Source of the DNA: Pochonia chlamydosporia 170
Lineage: Eukaryota > Ascomycota > Sordariomycetes > Hypocreales > Clavicipitaceae
Length of the DNA: 64,000 bases
Assembly (NCBI RefSeq): GCF_001653235.2
Contig: NC_035790.1
Location: 2,232,001-2,296,000 of the forward strand
Reading direction: 5' to 3'
Of this stretch, positions 36,338-49,500 are shown in pieces (the first letter of the stretch is position 1; every line of letters begins with the position of its first letter). The position numbers and the translations under genes are program-made. The notes beneath the pieces were generated by a model. It searched no databases. It saw only the letters and a list, made by a program, of their open reading frames with translations, and was not told the DNA's origin.

Positions 36338-39300
36338 TTAACTGACTGTATAACGACCACTAGCTGGTGCTCTGCTATCCGCATCAGCTGCAGCAATGGT
36401 TCCCTCTCTCAGCAATCTAGTCATTTCTTGGAGCGCCGAACCAACAGCTAGTTCCGTGTCACCCTCAATGAGAATATACAGCTTGGGATCCGCATTGGGA
36501 GGGACCTCCTTGCCAGCAGGGTAGAAACTACCCTTGGTCGTGATGGATGTTCCTGTGGAATCCAGAATCTTGGCCACATTGGTTCTGTTGGTGACGGCCC
36601 ATCTCGCCTTTTGCGGGAAATCGTTGATTTCGAGAGTGGCGTGGTATGCGCCGGCGTCAGGACCCTTATTGTCAATGGGCTGACCAGAACGTAGTTGGCC
36701 GGCTTTGCCGAGACGGCTGTTGATGGCGCTGACTGCGGAACTGACCTTGTCGAGGGCATCTTTGGTCTTGTCAGCGCCGCCGGTCGGTGTGTCGCTGCCC
36801 TTTTGACCCTCTGCCGCCGCCTTGGCGTTATCTCGCGCTTGGACGCCTGATGCGGCTGCTCGGATGGCATCGAGAGCCTTTTCGGCCTTCTTGTTCTCTT
36901 CCTCCTTGTCTTCTTTCTCCTCTTCCTCTTCGCCCTCGGCCTTATGGGTTCTGCGTTCTCTTAGACGAGCGGCTTCACGTTCTTGGTCGAGACGATCGAG
37001 ACCCTTGCCACCAAAGCCAGACGAGTCCTTGGCCTTGCCGGACTTGACCTTTTCGCGATGTGCCTTTCTCATCTCATTAAGACGCTCGGGCACAGGCTGC
37101 TCACTCTGCTCTAGAGCCTTGGCAATGCCAGGAGCGCAGTTTTCCTGATCGGGTGTGACAAACGTGACTGCGACGCCCGTATTCCCTGCACGGCCTGTTC
37201 GACCTGCACGGTGAACATAATCTTCGAGATGGTTAGGTGCATCGTAGTTGATGACTAGCTTCAACTGCTTGACGTCGAGACCTCGAGCAGCTACTGATGT
37301 GGCCACAAGCAGCGGCACAACACCCTTTTTGAAATCTGAAATCGTCGAGTCGCGGTCCACTTGGTCCTTGCCTCCGTGAATCGACATGCAAGGGTAGCCC
37401 TTGATCATCAACTCCTTGAGCAGGTCGTCCGCCTTTTCTTGTCGGTCGACGAAAATTAATGCGCGGGCGTCTTCATCGCGATCATACAATTCACCAAGAA
37501 GCTCCAAGACGCGGAAGAATTTGGTGCTCTCCTCACGGACCTCGACAATCTGCTCAATTTCCTTGGCGACAACACTCCGACCACCCACTGTAATCTCAAC
37601 AGGGCTCTTCAGAACCTTCTTGGTCAGGGAGTCAATGATCCGAGGCATCGTTGCAGAGAACAGAATCGTTTGCTTGTCAGGTCGCATGCTAGCAAAGATC
37701 TTCATAACCTGAGGTTCGAAGCCCATGTCAAACATTCGATCAGCCTCATCCAGCACGACATATGTTACTCTCCTCAGGTTCGTAACCCGGCCCTGATTAG
37801 CGGCAAGCAAATCAATCATTCGACCGGGAGTGCAGACGATGATCTCAGCGCCACGCTTCAACTCGGCAATCTGATCACGAATTGGCGCACCGCCATACGC
37901 ACAGACGGCGCGCAACCCCATGCTCTTCAAAAATGGCTTGCAATCCCTGTGAATCTGAGTCGCCAACTCACGAGTAGGCGTCATGATCAAGCCAACTGGT
38001 CCATCAGTGTCTTTGATCGGCGGCTGGTCCATGATGTGGCGGAACATAGGGAGGAGAAACGCCACGGTCTTGCCAGAGCCCGTCTTGGCTACACCAACGA
38101 CATCCCGCCCAGACATGAGCGTAGGGATGGCCTGCATCTGAATGGTAGTCGGCTTCTCGTAACCCAGGTTGTCAATGACATCCAACGTCTGCCGCGTGAG
38201 GCCGCACTGAGCCCATTTCTGGACTGGCTTGGGTACGTCTTTGCCGTTGACCTTGATACCGTCGAGTTCCAGGCGCAAATCAGCCAGCTCTTCCTCGGTA
38301 AGGGCACTCAACTCGGCGGGCTCGACCCAGAAATTTTTGCGAACAGGTACCAAGTCAATCTTGCTATAATCCACAGTTGGGATATCCTTCTTTTTACGTT
38401 TGTTTGCAATAGCAAGGATGTCGCCATCACCTTTCCGCTCTGCATCAAAGTTGTACTCATCGTCGCTGAAATAGGCTTCGGGTTCCTGAGCCTTTTTCGC
38501 AGCAAGGGTAGACTTGACGGGCTTCTTTGTTTCAGTCTGCTTCAGGTCGGCCATGAACGCATCCAGAGGATCCACGTCCTCTTCTTCATCCACATCCATG
38601 CTCTGCTCCGGCGCCGCTTCCGGCGCCGGCTCTGGCTGTGGCTCTGGCTTTGGCTCAGCTGCTGGGGCAACATCAACACCGTTGCTCTCAGGAACGCCAT
38701 TTGTCTCTTGATCAACTTGCATACGGTCTTCCTTGGAATCTTCCTCCATGGGCTCACCTGGCTGGGGCTCAGTTTGATTTTCCGTCTGCAGTCGCCTCTC
38801 GTGGGCAGCACGTGCCGCAGCAGCAGCCTCTTCCTCATTCTCAGCGAAATTGTCTCCATCTGAGTCGTCGTCCTCATCCTGATCAGCGTAAGGGGTATCG
38901 TCCGTTTCCATTGGTAGAGCAGGTAGCTTTGTCAGCGTCCGCTTCGTGGTATCCTCTTCGTCGAGATCGAGCTTGCGCTTCGTAGGGAGCTTGTCCGCGT
39001 CCGCCTGGGACTTTCCGAAACCGAAGGCACTCGTTTTCACTCTGTTGGCGGGTAAAGCAGAGGCTTTTAGACAATCAATGTTAACAACCGGGTTTAATCC
39101 ATTGGCCACAGTGGAGTGTTGGCGGCACTCACCAATTGTTTTCTGTTTGACTGGCGCAGCCATCTTTTCTTGTTGGACATCAAGTGAGCCCAACACAGAT
39201 TTGGAAGTATCATGCGTTCTCGATGCAGCAGATTTCTTGGCAATGGTCTTGGGGTCAAACTTGCCAGCATAAGGAACAGCAGGAGATGCACTGCCAGAGT

Positions 39301-40111
39301 CATTCAGCGTCGCCGGCGATGCGACTGACGAAACACCAGGCGAGCCAGCAGAGGGAGAATGCCCCAGGGCCTTCATATCCATTTCAGCCAGCAAGCTTCT
39401 AGTCTGGCTAGGATTCACTTCTTTCTGCTTCTGACTCTCGCTCTCTTTCTTCTTCTTCCAGGCCTCTAATTTTGCGAGTCGCTCGGCCTTCTTGTCAGCA
39501 TCAGACGGAGGCGCCGCCGCCTTGGTCTTCTTAGTTTGATCGGACCCAGCTTTGCCGCTGTCAGTAAGAGGAGTCTTTCGATTTCGGCTGTCAGCGCGGC
39601 TGCTGCGGGGGTGAGAGTCGGCGGTGCCCTCACGGCGTCCGCGACCACCGTCACGGGAATCAGGTCGCCTCCTATGATCTCTGTCATCGTCACGGCTGCG
39701 GTTTCGTCGGCGTGCAGGGGACCGAGGCCTGTCATTATACCGGTCACGCGACCTGCGTCTTTCTCTGTCGCGGTGGTCTCTCGTTCCTCCACGGTAATGG
39801 TCGTCATCGCGTCGATCTACAGACCGTTCTCTGCGGCGGTATGAGTCGCGATCACGGTCGCGGTCGCGGTCGCGGCCACCACGATCGCGGTATCGGTTCT
39901 GCTTGTTGAGAATAAGGTCAGAATACAGGCCAGTCGATCCATGATCATCACGTCTTCTCACATCTGGACTGCGCGATCTGGAGCGTCGGCGATAGTCCCT
40001 GCCGTCATCTCGACGGTCCCTATCCCGCCGATCATCATCTTTTCGGTGGCGACGTGAGCTGATTTGACTGCCTGCAGGACTTGGTGAGCGCGAGTCTCTG
40101 GGCCGAGCCAT
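36338..40111 (-). CDS. PRP5: DEAD-box spliceosomal RNA helicase Prp5
   Basis: The open frame gives 1257 aa. A probable 93-bp in-frame intron (39132-39040, donor GTGAGT) would reduce this to 1226 aa. The N-terminal third is rich in Arg, Asp and Ser. The Prp5 motif [10 protein letters not shown] follows, and then the helicase core: motif I AKTGSGKT (about residue 674 unspliced), [22 protein letters not shown] in [13 protein letters not shown] (about residue 785), SAT in LFSATMP, ARGLDV, and [10 protein letters not shown]. Prp5 uses ATP to remodel U2 snRNP and contacts SF3b at branch-site selection during pre-spliceosome assembly. The C-terminal part is charged with a terminal conserved block. 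It is divergent from the SAP30BP-like gene. Confidence 0.95.
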   Translation of the reverse strand: MARPRDSRSPSPAGSQISSRRHRKDDDRRDRDRRDDGRDYRRRSRSRSPDVRRRDDHGSTGLYSDLILNKQNRYRDRGGRDRDRDRDRDSYRRRERSVDRRDDDHYRGGTRDHRDRERRRSRDRYNDRPRSPARRRNRSRDDDRDHRRRPDSRDGGRGRREGTADSHPRSSRADSRNRKTPLTDSGKAGSDQTKKTKAAAPPSDADKKAERLAKLEAWKKKKESESQKQKEVNPSQTRSLLAEMDMKALGHSPSAGSPGVSSVASPATLNDSGSASPAVPYAGKFDPKTIAKKSAASRTHDTSKSVLGSLDVQQEKMAAPVKQKTIGECRQHSTVANGLNPVVNIDCLKASALPANRVKTSAFGFGKSQADADKLPTKRKLDLDEEDTTKRTLTKLPALPMETDDTPYADQDEDDDSDGDNFAENEEEAAAAARAAHERRLQTENQTEPQPGEPMEEDSKEDRMQVDQETNGVPESNGVDVAPAAEPKPEPQPEPAPEAAPEQSMDVDEEEDVDPLDAFMADLKQTETKKPVKSTLAAKKAQEPEAYFSDDEYNFDAERKGDGDILAIANKRKKKDIPTVDYSKIDLVPVRKNFWVEPAELSALTEEELADLRLELDGIKVNGKDVPKPVQKWAQCGLTRQTLDVIDNLGYEKPTTIQMQAIPTLMSGRDVVGVAKTGSGKTVAFLLPMFRHIMDQPPIKDTDGPVGLIMTPTRELATQIHRDCKPFLKSMGLRAVCAYGGAPIRDQIAELKRGAEIIVCTPGRMIDLLAANQGRVTNLRRVTYVVLDEADRMFDMGFEPQVMKIFASMRPDKQTILFSATMPRIIDSLTKKVLKSPVEITVGGRSVVAKEIEQIVEVREESTKFFRVLELLGELYDRDEDARALIFVDRQEKADDLLKELMIKGYPCMSIHGGKDQVDRDSTISDFKKGVVPLLVATSVAARGLDVKQLKLVINYDAPNHLEDYVHRAGRTGRAGNTGVAVTFVTPDQENCAPGIAKALEQSEQPVPERLNEMRKAHREKVKSGKAKDSSGFGGKGLDRLDQEREAARLRERRTHKAEGEEEEEKEDKEEENKKAEKALDAIRAAASGVQARDNAKAAAEGQKGSDTPTGGADKTKDALDKVSSAVSAINSRLGKAGQLRSGQPIDNKGPDAGAYHATLEINDFPQKARWAVTNRTNVAKILDSTGTSITTKGSFYPAGKEVPPNADPKLYILIEGDTELAVGSALQEMTRLLREGTIAAADADSRAPASGRYTVS
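39040..39132 (-). other. Probable intron inside PRP5, a multiple of three and stop-free
   Basis: Donor GTGAGT follows ATTG, and the acceptor CAGAG precedes TGAAAACG. Splicing restores a Val codon (G|TG). The retained reading ([13 protein letters not shown]...) contains Cys/His-rich, non-Prp5-like sequence, which favours removal. Confidence 0.65.
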
Positions 40112-40664
40112 GGTGGCCTCGCAAGCTCAGGAGGAAATCTAGGTTGGTGAGTAGTACTTTGGTTTGTTTCTTGTATTTGACTTTCTGGAGGGTGGTTCCA
40201 AGGCCAGGTCTGGCGCAAATCTCCACAACTGATTATGGCCACGGCGGACCTGAATGAATGGAAGTCCTTCTTGATGGATACGTATGCCTGTAAAACAATG
40301 CGCGTAGCCGACGGGGTGATTGAAGCAGCTAGGGGGCATCGATCGCCGCAGAAGGGATGGTTGCACGAGGTCGGGAGATGGCGAAAGATGATGGAGAGGA
40401 GTTGATACTTGGGTGGGTGCATGTGTCGAGACTTTTTGTCTTATGGTAATGACAGGCAGCTGTGACCATGCGGCTGAGTGGCTGTTGGCTGGCACCGTAG
40501 TTTTGCCGTACCAATGGTGAGCTTGCCTGGGGTAGTGAGAGTGAAACTTGTGCGAGACCCAAGACTCACATGTGCTCTCCTCATGCTTCTCATCTATATA
40601 CTTAAGCTAACCGAGGAAATTCTCACTTAATTCATCATTTCTCTGTTCAATTCGAATTTTAAAC
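40112..40664. other. Divergent promoter region of PRP5 and the SAP30BP-like gene
   Basis: 553 bp between two genes for splicing-related proteins. A TATATA element lies at 40595-40600, 65-70 bp before the + strand ATG. No gene is seen. Confidence 0.65.
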
Positions 40665-41552
40665 ATGGCAGGACTGGTTGGTTACGCCAGCAGCGACGAA
40701 GAGGACGAACATTCTCACCATTCTCCTCCGCCAACAGTAAGTTCACCTTTGTCCACCTCAGATCCGGATTCTAACAACAAGAAGACATTCCCAAACGAAC
40801 AACCAAAAACAACACAAACTGCAAAAGAAATCTCAAATCAAGGTAAAACTCCTCTCCTCTCATTACTCACCCACAATCTAACAAATCAAGAATCCGCCTC
40901 AAACAACAAACCAACTCCAGCACCGCCAACTCAATCATCAACATCTCACGAACATCCACCATCTGAGCCTCAGGAACAACATCCAGCACCATCAACCCAA
41001 CCAACAATCGGTCCCGCGCTCGGTCCATCCCTCCCAGAATCATCCACTCTCCCTGGCCTCCCCGAGCCCTCGGAGCCCTCATCGCCATACACAGCAACCC
41101 GCACCTTAACCCACGACCTCACCCTCCCGTCTATACCAAACCTCGACATCCCGCCCTCCCCACCAGGCTCTCCTCCCCCGCAAACAACTGCCAAATTCCA
41201 ACAATTCCTCACGCTCAAACGCCAAGGCACACACTTCAACAGCAAGCTCGAGCAGTCTGCTGCGCTGCGCAACCCTTCGCTCTGCGACAAACTCCTCTCA
41301 TTTGTGGATCTATCTGGGGCGGCGCAGTACGAAACCACGGTGTCGTTGGATTTGTATGACCCTAGTGGGTTTCCGGAGTGGGCGTATAGAGATAAGTTGA
41401 GGAAGGCGAGGGAGGGTGTTGTCAAGGAGAAGGAGAAGGAGGATAAGGCTGCTGGGAGGACTATTGAATTTGTGGGTGGCGTTGTGAGTTCGAATTCACC
41501 TGCCAGTACGGGAGGGTTGTCACGAGAGAAGAGGAAAAGTGGCCGGAAATAG
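40665..41552 (+). CDS. SAP30-binding protein (HCNGP family) homologue
   Basis: The open frame gives 295 aa. It starts MAGLVGYASSDEEDE, the usual acidic N-terminus of HCNGP proteins, followed by a long Pro/Ser/Thr-rich region. The HCNGP domain occupies about residues 170-245. It has KFQQFLTLKRQGTHFNSKLE, NPSLCDKLLSFVDL, YETTVSLDLYDPSGFPEWAYRDKL. In animals SAP30BP binds RBM17 and SF3B1 and supports splicing of short introns; fungal function is less studied. A 48-bp stretch (40843-40890, GTAAAA donor, CTAAC branch, CAAG end) may be an intron. It is in frame and stop-free, so both forms encode the domain. Confidence 0.88.
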   Translation: MAGLVGYASSDEEDEHSHHSPPPTVSSPLSTSDPDSNNKKTFPNEQPKTTQTAKEISNQGKTPLLSLLTHNLTNQESASNNKPTPAPPTQSSTSHEHPPSEPQEQHPAPSTQPTIGPALGPSLPESSTLPGLPEPSEPSSPYTATRTLTHDLTLPSIPNLDIPPSPPGSPPPQTTAKFQQFLTLKRQGTHFNSKLEQSAALRNPSLCDKLLSFVDLSGAAQYETTVSLDLYDPSGFPEWAYRDKLRKAREGVVKEKEKEDKAAGRTIEFVGGVVSSNSPASTGGLSREKRKSGRK

Positions 41553-42154
41553 GATTTTTTGTCGGGTTCAGAGTTATGGCGTTGGATTGATAGATGTGTG
41601 GTAAGGGATTTAGATGTTATGGATATTGGCTTGGGAGGCGGGAAATGGATAGCTGGAACAGGCATAAAAACACAAATGGTCAACAGTGGCATGATACCCA
41701 ATATGGCATTCAATATTATATTCAGTTTAGGCCATCAGCGGCCGGCTAAGTGTAACAGGCGCATCGAGGTATCATCAATCAGAATGCGCCTCCTGCCTCA
41801 TTCAAACGGGAAAATGTCCAAACAACCAACCTCCTTCATGCCTAATCGTCCTTCACGCTGTCCCATGTCGACCTGCGAACAACAAAACACAACACGTTCA
41901 GCCTCCGACAACACCTGAATTCATACAAAGAGTATATGCCGCGGGGGGTAAACGAAGAACGCGTGGCTTCCTCTTGAACCACAAAACAGCCTCAAGGCAA
42001 GGCTACCAAAAGAGATATATAAACCAGCACCACTCACACAATGGTAAGCGGACGGCAACAGAAACATGCAATTAGGTGACACCAGTTTTTTCCTCAATGA
42101 CATAAAAATCTCGCAAATAGAAACGCATTTATAGGAACGGCCGTCATCTTTTGT
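41553..42154. other. Convergent 3' region of the SAP30BP-like and DUF3712 genes
   Basis: About 600 bp with two facing 3' untranslated regions. I see nothing else in it. Confidence 0.65.
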
Positions 42155-43519
42155 TTAAGAGCTGCATGTAGCCTTGAAGTCGCTGAGACCAGCGGCCTTG
42201 AATGTCTCAGCCAGGCTGAGCTCGACAGTCTGGTTGGCGCTGGCGAGGGCATCTCTGAGCCAGGTGATCTCTCCGCTGCCTTGCTTGACATCAGTGGCGA
42301 GAAGTTCGACGGCGATCTTGCCAGTCTCGCAGTAGGGCTTCTTGGAAGCGGCGGAGATGATGATGGTCTGGTCGAGGATTGCGGAGACGGGAACGACGTT
42401 GGCACCGGGCCGCATGATGAAGTTCTGGATGGTGAGGTTTCCGAGGAGCTGGTTGTCAGCGTAGTTGTTGAAGGTGGCGTTGCCGAGGTCGATGGTGTAG
42501 TATGAAGGGTTGGTGATGGTAGCGGTGGCATTGAAGTTGGGGATGCCAGACTCAGCAGTACCAATCTTGATCTTCATGTCGGTCAGGGTGGTGCCGTTGA
42601 GCTTGTTCAGGCCCTTGAAGGTGACGACCTTGTGGAAGTCGACGTCGTACTTCTTTGAGAGACCGGCGGGCTGGACCTTGGTCTTGCCGTCGATGGCAAC
42701 GCGCAGAGTCTCGTTCTGGAAGAAGTACTTGTTGAACTGAGCAAATGCCTCCATGTCGCTGATTTCAACAGTCTGGCTAATGTTGACAGTCTGGAACTTG
42801 TTGGCGTTGGTCTTGGGGAAGTTGAGCTGAACAAAAGGCTTGGCGTCGGGAATATCGCGGAGAGTAAGGTTGCCAACGAAGGGGTCAATGTCAGCCTTGA
42901 CAGTGCCATCGGTGCTAATGGTAGAGTTGATTTCCATGAGGAACTTGTTGGGCTCAGAGTTGAGGATGTTGACACTCTGGATACGGAGGTCGGCATCATT
43001 GATCTTAGCCTGAGCGATGTTCTTGACACCAACAAAGATGCTATTTTACCCTGTTAGCAATGTTCGTCTCGGCTAGAAAGCAAAAACAAAAAGTCATTCC
43101 ACATGTGTGAGTCAAGAACAAATTAAAGACAATGTCGCAAAGCCCCATATCGAATCATGCTTCTGCGCCGTGCAGACCAAGTCGCACAAAAAGGCGCGAG
43201 CACTTCTTCAGTGGATAGCCATGGACAAGGCTTTTAAGGCCAATATGTCCTGCATTACAGGCAAACTCATGTGTCACACGTCCCGAAATGGTGGAGATAT
43301 CAAAAAGTATTTGATATCAAACACCACAGCATATGACCGGATGGAAACACAACTCAGAGTCAACAGCACTTACACAATGCAAATGACAGCGGCAGAAATG
43401 CAAAGGAAGATGATCAGATGAAGCCACCAGAATCGCTTGCAGTGGTTCTTGAGAGCGGCCTTCTTGCCACCACGGACGGCGCCATTCTCGGTCTGGGTGA
43501 CCTCGTGCTTGTCGGACAT
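42155..43519 (-). CDS. DUF3712 family membrane protein
   Basis: Two exons: 43519-43374 and 43040-42155, giving 343 aa. A 30-residue basic cytosolic N-terminus (MSDKHEVTQTENG, then RGGKKAALKNHCKR) precedes one TM segment (about residues 33-54, LHLIIFLCISAAVICIVIFVG). The rest is a beta-rich extracytoplasmic domain with many N-glycosylation sites (NST, NLT, NIS, NET, NGT, NAT, NQT). The order matches fungal DUF3712 proteins, which resemble LEA-14/WHy folds and are often at the vacuole or cell surface. The function is unknown. The intron is 333 bp, long for the window, and joins a Val codon (GT|C). The start ATG is fixed by the basic N-terminus and TM order. Confidence 0.87.
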
Positions 43520-46500
43520 TTTCGCGGTTAAGTGAGACGCCGGTAGGACTCGTCGAAAATTAAGGGTATATATCTACTGGAGATGGTAGAATGAAAAAAA
43601 AAAAGAATGAAAAAAAAAGGAACTCTCGATGGTATCGTTTATCACAACTCTAGGTAGAGCTCGAACCGACCAACGACGACAAGAAGGGTACTATGACGGG
43701 AAACCAGGGGGAGGGGAAGAAATTCCAATCTAGAAAATGGATATCGAGAGTATTTAAGTCAGATTGGTCCATTGGCAAGACAAAGTTACAATGAGCCCGA
43801 GGGAGTGACTGGATGGGGGATGGGGAATTAGAATTGTGGACGGGGATGAGGACAAGGATGAGGGTGTGTGTTTTGATTGTCGGAGGGGGGTGAAGCAGAG
43901 AAGGACGGCCGAGAGAGTTGAAGTGTCTGGTCTGGTCGACTTGACATTTGGGGACTGACATGGACGCGGAGGAAAATGCCATGACATGACTTGCCAGACA
44001 GACAGTGCAGCTTGGTGGCCATCGGAGGTATCCAAGGCGTTTCTGAGGGGCAGCAGGCACTGTCGGTGGCTCTGAGGCCTCTGTCAGTGCTAGACCAGAC
44101 ACTAGCCACCAGACCAGACAGCGTCAACTCCTCCGTCGAGTCTGGTCAATCTGTCTGGTCTGTTCAGTAGCATGCCCAGGTCGGCCCATCTCTGCTGGGG
44201 TCACGCCCCCCGGTGGCGAGTGGGGAAAGACGCTAGAGAATGGGTGTGTGGGTTCATCATGAAATCGTGCCTTCTTCCATCCTCGTCCAGTTCTCTTCGG
44301 GCCACTGACTGAAAGACAGATTTCCTGCCTTTCCCTTCTCTCCAGCATGCATGCAACTGCAATGAGTTGGTGTGAACCCCGGACGAAGAACCCAAGACGG
44401 GCACAACAATGGGGCCTGCGAAAGACCGCTTGGAGTCGTTCGTGGCCAAGGATTGGACAGGCGAGGGACAACAGACGCGGCCCAAGATGCGATTCGGTAC
44501 AGACATGCGCTTTTGCGGTGGGCTTACCGAGAACCTTGCCAAGACGATAATATATTTCATGTGCAAATGAATCCATGGCCCGTCTGCGCTTGTTCGCTGG
44601 ACGGATCGCTGTATCAACCAAAATCAACAGTACTGTCACTTGCTCCTGGTTAAGGTAGAGGCTGGACTGTACTATCGCCAAAGCCCTAGATATCGAAACA
44701 ACAGCTCGCCCCGGTTTTGGTTCTTCTTTTCTTGGGACAGGCAACTTACAAACTCTGCCGAATCAAAGTTGAGAGCGCTCTAGACTTGAGAATGGTTCGT
44801 GTTCGCATCGTCACGATACCATCCCAAGTTTAGCACGCATCTCGGCAGACATTCATGACGAGATCATTGGGTGATAGACCTTGCGCCCATCTGCAAGCCC
44901 TTTCTTATCCCGTTGCCTATTGTCCGTACCTGTCGCTCGATTGCGCCCGCTGGCTTTGCCTCACCTACCAAACCAAAAAAGCCTGTGAAAGCCCATCTTG
45001 CCCCAACTGGAACCAGCCTCAAGCCGCGTCGGGTTTGGTTGTCAAGCTCCTGAAGCAGAGGTCATGATGGTCATCTCTCCCCTTCCAATCTGCCCAGCGC
45101 TCGCTAGTCTGCAAAGCCATGCTTGTCATGATCTCCGCTTCCCTGCATCATGGAGCCAGCGGTGGAGCCGAGCCGGGGGGCGTCGACCTTGTAGAACACA
45201 CCTTGCCTGAGCTGGCAATGGGCCGAGCGACAGACTCGACGCCATCCCCAGACTTCACGGCCAGGAGCCCCGCAGAATCTCCCACGACGATGTTTGGGCT
45301 TCTCCAGCGAGCAGAGAGGGATGGTCGAGGCGTCCGACAGCCTCAAAGATGCCCGCCACTCAGTCCCTGATACGGATATGACGACCGGGGTGGCAGGAGG
45401 CAAATGGAGACCACCACGGAAAACTCATCTGCACCCACTTGGAGCAGAGAGGAAAAAAAGAGTGTCGGCTGGGGCTGTCTGGGCCGCCACTCACTGGCTG
45501 GCCGTGCCCAGGTTGCTGGATTGACGTCGACCAGCTCAGCTCACACCACTCCCATTTGATTTGATCGCATTCCCCCTCCCCAGTTGGACTGTTCTTTATT
45601 TGACTTGCGTGCTAGGGGTCGGAGGAAGAGGCTTGCATTGATGCCCGCTAGCTCGTACGTCCCTCGGCTGCTTGTGAAGTAAAGTTTGGACAGCAAGCAC
45701 GTGAAGGCGATTGCCATGTCTCTAAATGTGTTAAAAAATAGACTTGGCGTGGCAAGCAACTGCATGTTATGGTGTCAAGGCCCATTTTCCAAGCGAGGCA
45801 AGGTGAGAGAAGCCATGGTGAGCCTTCGGCGCAGTATAGCTGGAAACAGCGAGGCCGAAAAAAATTAGGACAGGACCTAGAAAAAAGAAAAGCACCATTT
45901 TTGGTTTGCGCGAGCGAAGAGCGATTCAATGGCCGGACTGAAATTTTGTTGATGCTTTTGCGTGTCCCCACGTTGGAGCGGAAATTTGTTTGTATACCAA
46001 GTGACCTGGGTACCTTCGAGTCAACAGTGGCCCGTTCTGGATCTGGGTGTATTCGGTGATTTTTTTCTTCTTCTTGCCCTACCCAGCGCCTGGAGAAGTC
46101 AATGGGGAAACCCAGACGAATGAGGGGCTCCCCATACTAGCAAATGACCAGAGCATCAGAAAGCGTATTTGTAGCGGCGAGGTCGTTTTGCCTCACGCCG
46201 GCGCCTCCGAAGCAGCGAAATAGTCTGGTAGCATACCTAGTAGTTATTGAGGTTGGGGATTGCAGCAGCTCAACTCAAAATCGGGCCAGAGGTCAGCAGG
46301 CTGTCGCGCCAAGCTCAGGACCAGACTGTCAACGCTGGCGCCGTCGACCCGAAGAGAACAGTGGCTGGGCCATTGGTCAAGGGACCAGACTCGACGCTTC
46401 GGCGAATAGAAGAGATTTGGGGGTGGAGTCTTTGTGAGAGCAACGTGGTGTGTCAATGTGTGCCTGTGTTGGATCAAATTGGGTTGCAGGCGTTCATGTT

Positions 46501-49500
46501 TGTGTTGGATGTGTGTGCCACAGAGGCGAAAAGAAGACTTGAGGAACTTTGGAAGTTTGAGGCGCGGCGTTTGGCTGTGCCAGACGGCGACTCAGGATCA
46601 GCTCACACGAAGGACATTTGAGGCATGCACGCAAGCCACAAATGCTCGCCTCGCCAGAACCAGGGCACAAGTCGCTCGGGCACAAAAAGTAAACGAGTGT
46701 GGTGTTTTGGATTGATCAGTGACGAGGAATGACGATGAACGGCTGAACGTGAATGGTCCCTGATGAGATTGACGACCAGTCCTGGAGGAGACTACGGAGG
46801 AGAGACAAAATGATGATGGTCCTGGCTTGAGTCTTCGGCACCAGCGATGCCCCGTTTTCATGCATGGGCCATGGGGGCCTTCCGGTGCTTGACCGCGAAG
46901 CTTTGATTACATTACGGGGCACCACGGCCCTGGGTTCCCTTTGCGGACAATTGTGGACGATGAGAACCACAAATCCCATCGCAAGGCCAGCTTCAACGGC
47001 ACACATGCAACACGACATTGTTGTGACCCATGTTGGTGCTCATTCATGCTGTTGCATGCCATTCTGTGCGAAGAGAGACTGGAGACCAGACTGCTGCCAT
47101 ACGCATCGCCAGTTCCAGGAAAGAGCATACCAGTACACCTGCCATGCTCTGCTCGGTTACCACACCAGAAATCACCAGTTGACCATGCCTTTCAAGATCC
47201 CAGCACAAGAACCATGCCATGACACGACACGACCCTGACCCCTGGCAGCGTGGATCGCAGATTGTCGTGCCACCACGGACGGCCCTCATATTACTAGCCT
47301 CGCCAGTATTACTGTCGCCAGCCAACCCAGCTCATCTTGCTCTCCTCTCTCTGGTCAGTCTAGCCTGTGGGCGTGTTTTTCTTACCCGTTCCCATTCCCC
47401 AAACGGTGTCCACATGCGAAGAAAATGTCGACATGGACAGACAGACAACCCAGACAGGGACAGGCATCGTCCCCGCGAGCCAAGTTGCCAAGCCACGACG
47501 CCTCCATCTAAAAATTGCCCGTCATGGGTGTTGGCTGGTGGTAAACTTGCAGATTTGTGCCTGGAATAACCCGATTGATGCTTGACATCTCTGAACACGC
47601 GAGTTCCAACCTCGGAGTACCATAATATATTTCCTTGGCTGTTTCGAGGTCCGTGTCCCATTTGATTGATGGGGAATATCACCGTCAATGGAGCAGCCAT
47701 CCCTGTCTATTGCAGTTTCCACAAGCTGTTGCTCGTGTACAATGTTGACGAGAGATCAATAATGCTTCCAGTCTCCATCGAGCTCCAATTCCTCTGCCAG
47801 CTAAACATCAGCTGCCAATGACTGCCAAACACTTCATCTATATCCACAGATTAGTGGGCAGACAAAGCAATGGCGATCAGACCAACAAAATAGTTGACTG
47901 ACACTTGCAGTTGCTCCGAAGCTAAACCAGGCACATCTTCCGTCAACCCATCATTGATCCTGCACACAACTCTCAGCAAGGATCTATTCCTTATCTCAAC
48001 ACTGGCGAGACATTCTAGACGAAGGAACAAAATTTGTGCCGTTTCGAGCACCCACTTTTCAGGTACCTCAAACGACTGCCAAATGCAAGGCCACCACTCA
48101 CAACTGAGCTTTCTCCCATCTCGAGCAACTGAGGCGTGGCTTTTTCTCATCAAGTCATGATCTGCAGCAATTCTTCGACCCCCTGATGAGACCTTTGTCT
48201 CTACACCATGATCCGCATTTGGGGCCAACGACCCAACTACCGTCATCTGGTCGACGTCTGCTCGACGTCCGCTCGTTCGCAGTCTCGGAGAAGGACGGGT
48301 GCTTATTCGACAGAGTACGCGGCCTTGATCACTCATCTGTCCTGTAATTGCTTCATCGTAAACATGTCTCGGCGAGAGACTCTCTCTCGCCACACACGCC
48401 CGTGACCTCCGCTGGAGTCAGCTTTTCAATCAATGGTGCAACCTTTGTCGGCCAGTCTACCGAACAGTTTGGTCGCACCGCATCTCAGAGTCAAGTTCGT
48501 GTCTGGTAATGGCCCGATAGAATTTTTTTTTTTCGCACCACACAGACCGGAAATACAACGTTGAGCCAAGATGCTAGCATTCTTAGCATCTGTCACAAGC
48601 TTGCGCCGAGCCTTAAAAACTGCCAGCGCTTTGCACCATGGTGAACTCGAGGCAAAGCCAACAAGATCTTGTCGCTGACGGACACTAGGTGCTGCCGGTT
48701 GCGCCGTGAGGATTGCGCTATCTATTTCTCTTGAACCATTTCATGTGCCTTGCGAGCGGGGTGTTGGAGGGAGAAGACATGCATCCTGGCTTTTGGCGTC
48801 GGCCCACCCGGTCGAATGAGGATATTAGCTGCATCGGCTGCAACACCTTGCAGAAACTCGCATTGACAAGCGCCGCTGGCCAAGGGTCAGGTCTGGTCAT
48901 GTCAGGTCAGCCTTGGTTGTTGCCCTGGTCCATGGTCAGTTCACTTGATACTCTATTTTCTTGGCTTGTGAAGCTGTTCAGAAGATTGAATTTGAGCTCA
49001 GACCACGATGAGCCAACGACTTTAGAAGATGGCGTTGGCTGTGGTCTTGGCTATAACGCCTGGTGAACGGGATAGTAGGTACATGCAGTTTACTTGGCGG
49101 GCCTGGTCTGGTTTTGTTTCTTCAAACATTAGTTGCTGACTGATTTATTGACTTCTAGAGACAACCAACCATTCAGTCCTGCTCGGAAATACTGCCTATT
49201 AACCCACCGTCTGTCTTCAATGGGAAGCCACAGTGACATACTGTTAATCCAGCCATCAGAAGTCTTTGTGCAACCCACGCTCGTAATGTTGGTAGTACCG
49301 GTGGCTTCAAACCAGTCCTAATCTCGCCGTAATAATTGCACCTATTAATTCCACTTTGATCGGCAATTCACGCAAACGTCATATGGTGGCGCTCCTTTCC
49401 CTTCAGATGCTGCAAATCCTGCCTTGTGTATTACGCTCATCTTGCCATCAACTCCCGAAACTGATATTTCTCCGGGTTCCACACCTTGGAGGTCGATTGC

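Noticed and set aside
37670..38863. 397-aa ORF antisense to PRP5
   Set aside because: It lies wholly inside the helicase coding region, has no recognisable domain, and is explained by codon bias of the sense strand.
44124..44744. 206-aa minus-strand ORF in the gene-poor stretch
   Set aside because: Arg/Ser/Pro-rich composition, no domain, and no splice or promoter context that supports it; part of it reads through ACCAGAC-word DNA.
47851..48393. 180-aa minus-strand ORF
   Set aside because: No recognisable domain or signal peptide, and no supporting context; kept only as a possibility for RNA evidence.
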